Of a stretch of 64,000 nucleotides of DNA, positions 12,278-17,697 are shown piece by piece. The position numbers were made by a program, and so were the translations under genes. Source of the DNA: a virus. Below the pieces are notes generated by a model, which ran no database searches, was not told the origin of the DNA, and saw only the letters and a program-made list of their open reading frames with translations. The stretch spans positions 1 to 64,000 of the IMG/VR virus record IMGVR_UViG_3300044609_000988; one strand, written 5' to 3'. Numbering within the stretch: position 1 is the stretch's first letter; every line of letters begins with the position of its first letter.

Positions 12278-12571
12278 ATGAACACCGCAATTCTTCTCAA
12301 CAACCCCATCGTCGAAAAGTATAATGAACTGATGGATGAGGTTGCTAACAACGAGACCATCCAACAGATTCTTTATACAATCGCCACGGTGGTTGGATTC
12401 ATCGTCGGCGTCACGGTTTGGGTTGCTAACCGTGTCAGCGATTGGTATAATGAAGGTGGGCGTGAAACCCTGCTTCGTTATACACAACGTGTTCTGCTGT
12501 TCCTTAATTCTATCACAGAGAAAGCCTACTATCGGGTGTGTGATGTGACACTTTCTGAACTGGCACAGTAA
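12278..12571 (+). CDS. Small membrane protein
   Basis: A 97-residue protein from ATG 12278 (MNTAILLNNPIVEKYNELMD), chosen over ATG 12236 because the latter coincides with the predicted transcript start. One membrane segment at about residues 33-52 (ILYTIATVVGFIVGVTVWVA), then a basic amphipathic stretch (RETLLRYTQRVLLFLN). The last 10 codons contain the next dyad operator. Function unknown. Confidence 0.6.
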   Translation: MNTAILLNNPIVEKYNELMDEVANNETIQQILYTIATVVGFIVGVTVWVANRVSDWYNEGGRETLLRYTQRVLLFLNSITEKAYYRVCDVTLSELAQ

Positions 12572-12604
12572 CACCCACAGGGGGGCTGGATGCCCCCTAT
12601 ACTA
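12544..12604 (+). promoter_or_regulatory. Dyad operator + hairpin + TATACT, no -35 (site J)
   Basis: The dyad 12544-12567 (left TGTGACACT, right ACTGGCACA) lies in the end of the upstream gene. GGGGGC (12581-12586) pairs with GCCCCC (12592-12597) and TATACT (12599-12604) follows; gap from dyad to -10 is 31 bp. No TTGACA-like hexamer is present at the -35 position. Confidence 0.65.
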
Positions 12605-12626
12605 ACCTCAGTTCAAACAAACAACC

Positions 12627-12806
12627 ATGAATCGCTCCAAAGCTATTCAAACCATCATCAATTTTCTTCGGGTTGACAACAACTGTTCCACTGCTGAATA
12701 TACCTGGGTGAACAGGTATTCTAATCAGCAACTGCAACAGATGCTGAACGGTTGGCAACAGAATCGACCCCAATTGTTTGCTGCTCAAGGTTACTACGTT
12801 CTGTGA
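12627..12806 (+). CDS. Small hypothetical protein
   Basis: A 59-residue protein, ATG 12627 to TGA 12804-12806, starting MNRSKAIQTIINFLRVDNNC and ending AAQGYYVL. Asn/Gln-rich with a helical pattern (SNQQLQQMLNGWQQN). It follows site J with a leader of about 16 bases. No family recognised. Confidence 0.6.
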   Translation: MNRSKAIQTIINFLRVDNNCSTAEYTWVNRYSNQQLQQMLNGWQQNRPQLFAAQGYYVL

Positions 12807-12815
12807 GTTTGCATC

Positions 12816-13007
12816 ATGTTCGACCTCGCATTTGTCACACCTAAGTCTAAGAAAGCGAAGAACAGATTCGCTAACATGATGAATAGCAACCCCGAGTGTA
12901 TTGTAGAACAGATTAAAGAGAACCGTGTGTTCCTTCGTTCTACTAATGGCAAATACTTTTTTTGGGTTGCTGTAAAGAATGACACAGACTGGAGTGTAGA
13001 CTTCTGA
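12816..13007 (+). CDS. Conserved small basic cyanophage-type protein
   Basis: A 63-residue basic protein: MFDLAFVTPKSKKAKNRFAN, then PECIVEQIKENRVFLRSTNGKYFFWVAV in pieces. The pattern of a basic helix followed by a strand-turn-strand (VFLRST-NGKYFFWV) resembles a small family I recall from cyanophages; function unknown, nucleic-acid binding plausible. It is translated after the 12627 gene, 9 bases away. Confidence 0.65.
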   Translation: MFDLAFVTPKSKKAKNRFANMMNSNPECIVEQIKENRVFLRSTNGKYFFWVAVKNDTDWSVDF

Positions 13008-13010
13008 CCC

Positions 13011-13069
13011 TGTGCCAGTTGGGGCACTGTCCACCAACTGACCCCAGACCCCTCAGGGGGTGCCATACT
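13011..13069 (+). promoter_or_regulatory. Dyad operator in inverted style + CATACT, no -35 (site K)
   Basis: The 24-bp window 13011-13034 reads left TGTGCCAGT and right ACTGTCCAC, i.e. the site A/C type sequence in the opposite orientation, as expected of a symmetric operator. CATACT (13064-13069) lies 29 bp downstream; no -35 match. A GGGGGC/GCCCCC hairpin (13079-13084 with 13091-13096) starts the transcript. Confidence 0.65.
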
Positions 13070-13112
13070 ATGTTCATCGGGGGCAAGAGAGCCCCCACCA
13101 CCACACAGAGCC

Positions 13113-13859
13113 ATGCTTCACTTCTCCAAGGGTAACGCTAAGCTTAACAAAGGCACCCTGATTTTCAGCCTGCCTGCAGGTTCTACCTGCCCTGGTGCTC
13201 TGCAATGCTTCTCTATGGCAGTTGCAGATGAGAACGGCAAGCGTTCTATTGTTGATGGTAAGCACACCGAGTTTCGTTGCTTCGCTGCATCCTCCGAGGT
13301 GCAATATGATGCAGTTTTCCACAACCGCCAACACAACTTTAAAACAATTGTTGAAGCTCTCAAGTCTGGCAATTGTGCTGATCTTATCAACACTGAATTG
13401 CAAAAAGCTCGCAAAAAGTCTACTAAACTCGTCCGAATTCATGAGTCGGGGGACTTCTTCAACGCAGCTTACCTTCAGGCGTGGGTTATGGTTGCTATGC
13501 ACAATCCTGATCTGAAGTTCTACTGCTACAGCAAGAATCTGCCACTGTTTGTTGGTTTGGAGTTGCCCTCTAACTTCTACATGACGGCAAGCTATGGTGG
13601 CAAGTTCGACTACCTGATCGATGAAGGTGTGTTCACTCGCTATAGCAAAGTGTTCATGACAGAAGCAGATGCTAACGCTGCTGGTTTGATTGTTGATCAC
13701 GACGACAGCCACTGTTTCGAGGCTGCACCGTTCGCCCTGCTGGTGCATGGCACCCAACCCAAGGGCAGCGACTGGGGCAAGGCGATCCGCCAGCGTCGGC
13801 AGGCTGGGCAGTTTGGAGGGTATCGCAAGGCGACCGCCAGCCAGCCTGTGACAGTCTGA
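13113..13859 (+). CDS. GP88-family (Gene product 88-like) phage protein
   Basis: A 248-residue protein matching the phage GP88 family layout: LSxGNxKL-like start (FSKGNAKLNKGTLIFSLPAG), then STCPGALQC at about 24-32, FRCFAA near 54-59, RIHESGDFFNAAYLQAW at about 108-124, and LKFYCYSKNLPLF at about 133-145. Conserved Cys residues and the RIHxSGDF motif are family hallmarks; the role is unknown and metal or Fe-S binding by the cysteines is speculative. The sequence becomes clearly GC-rich towards its 3' end. It is a single-gene cassette between sites K and L. Confidence 0.75.
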   Translation: MLHFSKGNAKLNKGTLIFSLPAGSTCPGALQCFSMAVADENGKRSIVDGKHTEFRCFAASSEVQYDAVFHNRQHNFKTIVEALKSGNCADLINTELQKARKKSTKLVRIHESGDFFNAAYLQAWVMVAMHNPDLKFYCYSKNLPLFVGLELPSNFYMTASYGGKFDYLIDEGVFTRYSKVFMTEADANAAGLIVDHDDSHCFEAAPFALLVHGTQPKGSDWGKAIRQRRQAGQFGGYRKATASQPVTV

Positions 13860-13907
13860 CAGGTGGCACACAGGGGGCACCGCTGCCCCCACCCCTGCCT
13901 GTAGACT
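13847..13907 (+). promoter_or_regulatory. Dyad operator + hairpin + TAGACT, no -35 (site L)
   Basis: The dyad 13847-13870 has left TGTGACAGT and right GGTGGCACA. GGGGGC (13873-13878) pairs with GCCCCC (13885-13890); TAGACT (13902-13907) lies 31 bp after the dyad, with no -35. The leader GAGTCAACCACAGA (13912-13925) is nearly identical to those after sites A and P. Confidence 0.65.
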
Positions 13908-13931
13908 GATCGAGTCAACCACAGACGACCC

Positions 13932-14108
13932 ATGAAAACCGCCGAGCGCCTGTCTGCTGCCATCCTCGCTGCTGCTGCCCTGGGAATCGTGGTGGGGCTG
14001 CCGCTGTTCGCTTCCCTGAGGGATGCCAAGGCTCTCCAGAGCACCGCCCCCCTGTGCCACCCCACAGAGCGGCTGAGCGACTGCCTGGATCAGCTGCCCA
14101 CCGTCTAG
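13932..14108 (+). CDS. Small exported or membrane protein, GC-rich
   Basis: A 58-residue protein, ATG 13932 to TAG 14106-14108, starting MKTAERLSAAILAAAALGIV. A basic N-terminus and an Ala-rich hydrophobic segment (about 8-28) look like a signal anchor; two Cys follow in the tail (LCHPTERLSDCLDQL). Codon use is strongly GC-biased, unlike most of the window, which suggests recent origin from a high-GC genome. Confidence 0.6.
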   Translation: MKTAERLSAAILAAAALGIVVGLPLFASLRDAKALQSTAPLCHPTERLSDCLDQLPTV

Positions 14109-14111
14109 ACT
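14053..14111 (+). promoter_or_regulatory. Partial dyad operator + TAGACT inside a coding region (site O)
   Basis: The left arm TGTGCCACC (14053-14061) is intact and the right arm AGCGGCTGA weak, both inside the preceding gene. TAGACT (14106-14111) lies 29 bp after the 24-bp window, the same spacing as elsewhere. No -35. I include it because the position was predicted from the other copies. Confidence 0.45.
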
Positions 14112-14133
14112 AACCACAACGACACCCACCCCC

Positions 14134-14310
14134 ATGCTCAAGACCATCGCCCTGCTCTCCATCGGTGCTGCTCTCTATGCTCCCATCGGGGCTGTGGGTG
14201 CCGCTGCCATCGGGTTCGCTGCTGACACTGTGGGGGCTGTGAACGCCGCCACCGAGCGCCGCTGTGCCACTTACAACAGTGTCCTACCTGGCAGCTGCCA
14301 GCTCCCCTGA
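14134..14310 (+). CDS. Small exported or membrane protein, GC-rich
   Basis: A 58-residue protein, ATG 14134 to TGA 14308-14310, starting MLKTIALLSIGAALYAPIGA. Hydrophobic and Ala/Gly-rich to about residue 40, then a polar tail with two Cys (RRCATYNSV, GSCQLP). Same length and layout (hydrophobic N-terminus, two-Cys tail) as the preceding gene, so the pair could be divergent duplicates; sequence identity is low. Confidence 0.6.
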   Translation: MLKTIALLSIGAALYAPIGAVGAAAIGFAADTVGAVNAATERRCATYNSVLPGSCQLP

Positions 14311-14321
14311 CCCTGTAGACT
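14263..14321 (+). promoter_or_regulatory. Dyad operator + TAGACT inside a coding region (site P)
   Basis: The left arm TGTGCCACT (14263-14271) is perfect; the right arm AGTGTCCTA matches 6 of 9. TAGACT (14316-14321) is 29 bp after the window; no -35. The leader AAGTCAACCACAGA (14326-14339) repeats that of site L. Confidence 0.55.
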
Positions 14322-14348
14322 GATCAAGTCAACCACAGACACCCAACC

Positions 14349-14522
14349 ATGACCCTCGAAGAAGCAAACCAGATCTGGAATGATTGCTACAACAGCAGCG
14401 ATTATTCTCTCTGGGATAAGTACACTTCCCAACAGCGTCTGGATGCAATCGACACCCGCCAACTTGAGCACGAACGTGTAACTGGTGGCTGGGGAGTTTT
14501 CAACATCTCCGACCGTCACTGA
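14349..14522 (+). CDS. Small hypothetical protein
   Basis: A 57-residue protein, ATG 14349 to TGA 14520-14522, starting MTLEEANQIWNDCYNSSDYS and ending WGVFNISDRH. Aromatic and polar. It follows the site P promoter with a short leader; a second small gene follows 24 bases after its stop. No family recognised. Confidence 0.6.
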   Translation: MTLEEANQIWNDCYNSSDYSLWDKYTSQQRLDAIDTRQLEHERVTGGWGVFNISDRH

Positions 14523-14546
14523 TTCACCCACTAACTAACACGAACC

Positions 14547-14696
14547 ATGACCAGCCTCGCTTACACTGACGAGCAACAGATCGACGAGTTGGTATCACAA
14601 ATTATCGAGGATTTTGAAAATCTCGATGATAACGAATCTGAGGAAATCTTGGGAGAATTGGATTCTCTCATAGCACAAATTCTCCAAGATTCGTGA
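14547..14696 (+). CDS. Small very acidic hypothetical protein
   Basis: A 49-residue protein, ATG 14547 to TGA 14694-14696, starting MTSLAYTDEQQIDELVSQII. It is dominated by Asp/Glu (EDFENLDDNESEEILGELD) and ends in a helix. No separate promoter; probably co-transcribed with the 14349 gene. The stop is followed at once by the perfect dyad operator. Confidence 0.55.
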   Translation: MTSLAYTDEQQIDELVSQIIEDFENLDDNESEEILGELDSLIAQILQDS

Positions 14697-14701
14697 TACC
14701 G

Positions 14702-14760
14702 TGTGCCACTAATCAAAGTGGCACAGTAAATCACCATTCCCCCCTCAGCTGTGCCATACT
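14702..14760 (+). promoter_or_regulatory. Perfect dyad operator + CATACT, no -35 (site M)
   Basis: TGTGCCACT (14702-14710), six bases AATCAA, then AGTGGCACA (14717-14725): a perfect 9+9 inverted repeat and the cleanest copy. CATACT (14755-14760) lies 29 bp downstream; the -35 position reads CACCAT, so this promoter should need an activator if used. The leader starts with a CGAGGGG/CCCCTCG hairpin (14769-14775 with 14793-14799). Confidence 0.75.
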
Positions 14761-14812
14761 ATAGGCATCGAGGGGGGAAACGAGTTACCCCACCCCTCGC
14801 ACTTCCAGGACA

Positions 14813-15106
14813 ATGTTCAACAGCACCCGCCTCGCAGTTCTGTTCAACAACCCCACCGATCTTGCGTCCATTCTCATCAACAACCCCCGCAAGATCGGTC
14901 CCCGTCGTGCCACCATCCTGTTCGATCTTGCCACCAGTGGTGATCACAAATCCAACCGCAAGTTGGGTCGGGATGCACTCAAGCAGTGTGCCAAATCTGT
15001 GAACCGTCATCTCAACGTTGATGGCAACATTTGCGACCGAGTGTTCAACAAAGCAAGCAACGCTCGTCTACGCAATTGGGCACAGGATAAGAACACCACG
15101 GTGTAA
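14813..15106 (+). CDS. Basic hypothetical protein
   Basis: A 97-residue basic protein starting MFNSTRLAVLFNNPTDLASI, with Arg/Lys-rich helices (NNPRKIGPRRATILFDLA, SNRKLGRDALKQCAKSVN). It is the single gene of the site M cassette. A GGGGGAGT/ACTCCCCC hairpin (15117-15124 with 15136-15143) follows the stop without a T tract. Nucleic-acid binding is plausible from charge alone. Confidence 0.6.
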   Translation: MFNSTRLAVLFNNPTDLASILINNPRKIGPRRATILFDLATSGDHKSNRKLGRDALKQCAKSVNRHLNVDGNICDRVFNKASNARLRNWAQDKNTTV

Positions 15107-15171
15107 CAAACCCCACGGGGGAGTGAATATAGCTAACTCCCCCATTCCAGTTCTTCTCACTTTTCCTGAAA

Positions 15172-15444
15172 ATGTCCATTTCCTTCAGCATCACCGACTC
15201 CATGCTTTATCGGGAGTTCAGTGTAGATGAATCCTCGGCAATCTACTGCATCTCGGTGTTAGGCAACCACATCACAATCGCCTTCCAGAGTAACACTGAG
15301 AAGCAGTACATCTTCGAGGGCACAGATAGATTCACTGCCCACATTCGTGCCATCCTCACTGACTGGAACCCCGACGAAATTAGCATCGGCTCAGTTATAG
15401 CTAAAGCACGCAAATCTGGAGATCTCAGTATTCTTGAAATCTAA
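15172..15444 (+). CDS. KTSC-domain-like small protein
   Basis: A 90-residue protein with SSAIYCISVLGNHITIAF, KQYIFEGTDRF and IGSVIAKARKSGDL in KTSC order (S-x-I start, strand, Y-x-F strand, helix, and a C-terminal S-x-G...GDL). It is distantly similar in layout to the 10479 product. The function of KTSC domains is unknown. A strong terminator follows 34 bases after the stop. Confidence 0.6.
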   Translation: MSISFSITDSMLYREFSVDESSAIYCISVLGNHITIAFQSNTEKQYIFEGTDRFTAHIRAILTDWNPDEISIGSVIAKARKSGDLSILEI

Positions 15445-15478
15445 CAGTTTCTATTATTAATAGAATTACAGATTTTTT

Positions 15479-15508
15479 AGAGAGTGATAATTATCACTCT
15501 CTTTTTTT
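15479..15508 (+). terminator. Strong terminator, 12-bp perfect stem
   Basis: AGAGAGTGATAA (15479-15490) is directly followed by its reverse complement TTATCACTCTCT (15491-15502) and a run of Ts. The perfect symmetry means it could also terminate in the other direction. Confidence 0.85.
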
Positions 15509-15647
15509 ATTTGCAGAATATAATTATATTTTGTAAATCATATTTGCAGTGTATTAGAATAACAGTGTAATCGTATGTGTGAGTATAAAGAATAAACAGG
15601 TAATTACGATTCAAAGTATAAAGAATTGACAGTTAATCGTAATCGTT

Positions 15648-15665
15648 CGTTAATTATAATTAACG
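15648..15665. repeat. 18-bp perfect palindrome
   Basis: CGTTAATTATAATTAACG is its own reverse complement. It contains TATAAT (15655-15660) on both strands and lies 16 bp after TTGACA (15626-15631), so it may be an operator over a promoter for the 15762 gene; the TTGACA-TATAAT spacing (23 bp) is too long for a standard promoter, while TTAATT gives 18. Confidence 0.6.
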
Positions 15666-15761
15666 TATAGCGAAAGGGGACCCATCGTTCTAAGCTATAA
15701 ACGTTTCCCAGAGCCCTCGAATTATTCCTTTCATTAAAAAAAATTTCCCCCAGAAAAAATC

Positions 15762-16043
15762 ATGAAAAAAGGTCAAAAGTTATCAAATGCCACAACTCGT
15801 TCCCAACAACTCCAAGTTCGCAAAGTCATCAAAGAACAAGCAAAGAAAGAACGTCAAAGAATACGGGAATCTGCTAAGCCACGTAAGCCCTCGAATTCGA
15901 CCACTAGGCGTACCGCATCAAGATCTTCGAATAAATACACATATAGACCAAGCTCCCCAGATATCTTTGATAAGATGCTAGAGGGAATTTGGGATTTCAT
16001 TTTCAATATTGTCCAAAAAATTTCCCAGAAAATTTTCAGCTAA
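15762..16043 (+). CDS. Very basic protein with amphipathic C-terminus
   Basis: A 93-residue protein. Residues 1-65 are extremely rich in Lys, Arg, Ser and Thr (MKKGQKLSNATTRSQQLQVR, EQAKKERQRIRESAKPRKP); residues 66-93 form an amphipathic or membrane-binding helix (FDKMLEGIWDFIFNIVQKI). This suits a protein tying nucleic acid to a membrane or capsid, but no family is recognised. CCCCCAG precedes it rather than a clear ribosome binding site. Confidence 0.55.
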   Translation: MKKGQKLSNATTRSQQLQVRKVIKEQAKKERQRIRESAKPRKPSNSTTRRTASRSSNKYTYRPSSPDIFDKMLEGIWDFIFNIVQKISQKIFS

Positions 16044-16053
16044 AAAAGTCGCC

Positions 16054-16278
16054 ATGGAACACAAAGTAACTTTCAAAACCAAAGATGGTACTATAAAAGA
16101 GCAACGCTTTGATGACTTCAATCAATTCGCAGACACCATCGAGACACTTGCAACAGACTACTATGCTGGCATTCGCCCAGAGATTGAAGTAGAAACAATT
16201 TACCAAGATATGATTAAAAAGGAGAGAGTAACTGAGAATGGAAGAGTTGAACCAGAGGCTGAGTTTATTAGAGACTAA
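16054..16278 (+). CDS. Hypothetical protein
   Basis: A 74-residue acidic protein from ATG 16054 (MEHKVTFKTKDGTIKEQRFD). A beta hairpin followed by a helix (FNQFADTIETLATDYYAG). The ATG is preferred to an earlier in-frame start at 16009 that would overlap the upstream gene. It overlaps the next gene by 41 bases. Confidence 0.55.
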   Translation: MEHKVTFKTKDGTIKEQRFDDFNQFADTIETLATDYYAGIRPEIEVETIYQDMIKKERVTENGRVEPEAEFIRD

Positions 16279-16423
16279 GGTAGCACGAATCGAAGAGAAA
16301 TTGAATCAACTACCAATTCCTTTTAGATTAATGTACCGTCCTCCAGAAAAAACCGAACATGTAAACATAGTTCAGTACCTGGATGAGGTAGACAAAAGAT
16401 TAAAAGACCTAGAAAAAAATTAA
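16238..16423 (+). CDS. Small coiled-coil protein
   Basis: A 61-residue protein starting MEELNQRLSLLETKVARIEE; the first 25 and last 15 residues fit heptads (LNQRLSLLETKVARIEEKL; DEVDKRLKDLEKN) around PIPFRLMYRPPEK. GGAGAG lies upstream within the previous gene. It sits just before the spike-tip candidate; small coiled-coil proteins are common next to baseplate genes. Function unknown. Confidence 0.55.
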   Translation: MEELNQRLSLLETKVARIEEKLNQLPIPFRLMYRPPEKTEHVNIVQYLDEVDKRLKDLEKN

Positions 16424-16424
16424 A

Positions 16425-16787
16425 ATGCCTTTAGTTGCAGGACCAGAAACATTTGATACTACATCAACAGTACCAGGAGCATGTACGTACCCTGCCCAGG
16501 CACTTGGAGTATTTCAGCCAGGTGCTGCACTATTCTATGCAGGTGCCCCATTGAAGTTTGCACATGCTGCTTTGCCTCCAACTACAGTGCCTGGGGTTCC
16601 AAATACACCTAATGCTGTATGTGCTCCAGGTGTTCGAGTGTCTGTGAACAAAGTAAATAAATCTGTGTTCTTCAATAGCTTCCCACCGCTGGTCCAGGGG
16701 GACCTGTGCCAAGCTCTAGGGACTGAGAGACCTCTGGTAGGACCATTTACATACCCCAACCTCTTTGTTGCCAATTCGGGCAAATAG
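16425..16787 (+). CDS. PAAR-like protein, candidate baseplate spike tip (gp5.4-like)
   Basis: A 120-residue protein rich in Pro, Gly, Ala and Val with little charge. The C-terminal half (CAPGVRVSVNKVNKSVFFNS, then PPLVQGDLCQALG, then VGPFTYPNLFVAN) resembles PAAR repeats: V-x-x-x-x-x-S-V-x-x-N-S-x-P-x-x-x-x-G-D. PAAR proteins cap the central spike of contractile tails; T4 gp5.4 is 97 residues. The location just before gp25/gp6 fits. The N-terminal half is unlike standard PAAR, so the call is moderate. Confidence 0.55.
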   Translation: MPLVAGPETFDTTSTVPGACTYPAQALGVFQPGAALFYAGAPLKFAHAALPPTTVPGVPNTPNAVCAPGVRVSVNKVNKSVFFNSFPPLVQGDLCQALGTERPLVGPFTYPNLFVANSGK

Positions 16788-16796
16788 TGCTATGAT
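16768..16796 (+). promoter_or_regulatory. Sigma70-type promoter for the basic 48-residue gene
   Basis: TTGCCA (16768-16773), 17 bp, TATGAT (16791-16796), overlapping the end of the PAAR-like gene. No dyad operator at the expected place (16738-16761). The sequence TGCTATGATA also occurs at site C. Confidence 0.6.
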
Positions 16797-16822
16797 AGGG
16801 GGGTAGTTCACTAGTACATCAT

Positions 16823-16969
16823 ATGGCAAAGCGTCCTTCTTTTTCTGGCGGTCCCCAAATCGAGTCCAAGCCCAAGTCTACTCGCCAGGGTATGGGCAAG
16901 CACACGAAGTATGCTGCCAGCAGCCGTAACAAGGCTAGGAAGCGTTACCGTGGTCAAGGTCGAGGTTAA
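16823..16969 (+). CDS. Conserved 48-residue basic cyanophage protein
   Basis: ATG 16823 to TAA 16967-16969: MAKRPSFSGGPQIESKPKST, then GKHTKYAASSRNKARKRYRG and a short end. It is almost entirely basic and polar. I recognise the pattern as a short protein conserved across cyanomyoviruses with no assigned function; its charge suggests RNA, DNA or ribosome binding. Its own promoter and its own terminator make it a single-gene transcript just before the tail module. Confidence 0.75.
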   Translation: MAKRPSFSGGPQIESKPKSTRQGMGKHTKYAASSRNKARKRYRGQGRG

Positions 16970-16976
16970 TAATATT

Positions 16977-16998
16977 AGCGGCGAGAGCCGCTTTTTTA
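16977..16998 (+). terminator. Rho-independent terminator
   Basis: AGCGGC (16977-16982), GAGA tetraloop, GCCGCT (16987-16992) and a run of Ts. Confidence 0.9.
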
Positions 16999-17083
16999 TT
17001 GTCAATTTTGATGCTGTGTAAATAGTAACGAAGGGATAGCAACCCCTTTAAAAGTTCTGTTTGTACCTTCATGGAGTAAACAG

Positions 17084-17275
17084 ATGGCAAATTCACCAGT
17101 AGATAGAAGTGAGGACTTTATTCAATCAGGTATGACTCTGATTTCAGACCTTTCTTCCGAAAAATACCTTAAGAAAATTCATAAAAATCAATATAAAGTT
17201 CCTGAGAACCGACTTTCTCGCCAGTGTGGTGGGGCTGGTGGCTTCGATGATTTTGTAGAAAGGTTCGAAGAATAG
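17084..17275 (+). CDS. Small conserved hypothetical protein before gp25
   Basis: A 63-residue protein starting MANSPVDRSEDFIQSGMTLI, with CGGAGGFDDFVERFEE at the end. GGAG (17073-17076) is upstream. Its position directly before the baseplate genes, and its character, match small uncharacterised proteins next to gp25 in cyanomyoviruses. A GTAAATA sequence (17018-17024) upstream may be a weak late motif. Confidence 0.6.
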   Translation: MANSPVDRSEDFIQSGMTLISDLSSEKYLKKIHKNQYKVPENRLSRQCGGAGGFDDFVERFEE

Positions 17276-17278
17276 AAC

Positions 17279-17285
17279 ATAAATA
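17279..17285 (+). promoter_or_regulatory. Late-promoter motif ATAAATA before gp25
   Basis: ATAAATA lies 19 bases before the GTG start of gp25 and is the probable entry point for the gp25-gp6-giant gene transcript. Confidence 0.65.
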
Positions 17286-17304
17286 ACAATAAACATTTAT
17301 TTGT

Positions 17305-17697
17305 GTGGCTAAGACTCTTACCTTTAAAGATCTGAATATCACATTTAAGCCTCATCCTATCACTGGCGATCTAATCGTCACCAAGGATGAGGCTGCCATC
17401 AAGCAGTCTGTTGTTAACCTATTGTTAACCAACAGAGGTGAGAGATTTTTCAACGCAAATTTAGGTTCTTCTATTTCTTCATTATTGTTCGAACCTCTTG
17501 ATTATGGTACTGCTGGTATGGTATCAGCAGAGATTGAAAATACTCTGAAAGCATATGAGCCAAGAATTAAAGTTCTTGCAGTGAATACAGTACCTGATTT
17601 TGATCAAAATGGTTTTGATATTGAATTAATCTTCGAAATTATTGGTAGAGAAGACGTTCCACTTAATGTAGCATTTTTCCTAGAGAGAACACGATAA
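17305..17697 (+). CDS. gp25: Baseplate wedge protein gp25
   Basis: A 130-residue protein (T4 gp25 is 132) with the family pattern: an N-terminal KPHPITGDLIVTKDEAAIKQ segment, LLTNRGERFFNANLGSSISS (the hallmark TNxGERFF-like motif), and EIENTLKAYEPRIKV. gp25-like proteins share a fold with T6SS TssE and link gp6 dimers to the sheath start in the baseplate wedge. Translation begins at GTG 17305 since no ATG is available. gp6 follows directly. Confidence 0.92.
   Translation: MAKTLTFKDLNITFKPHPITGDLIVTKDEAAIKQSVVNLLLTNRGERFFNANLGSSISSLLFEPLDYGTAGMVSAEIENTLKAYEPRIKVLAVNTVPDFDQNGFDIELIFEIIGREDVPLNVAFFLERTR

Larger units (their letters stand above)
15445..15761. other. 317-base non-coding region with terminator, palindrome and direct repeats
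   Basis: No gene seen. It holds the terminator at 15479-15508, an A/T-rich stretch, the direct repeat AGTATAAAGAAT at 15582-15593 and 15615-15626 (33 bp apart), several TAATCGTA/TACGATT motifs in both orientations (15569-15645), TTGACA (15626-15631) and an 18-bp perfect palindrome centred on 15656/15657. It marks the border between the accessory region and the virion module. Confidence 0.6.
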
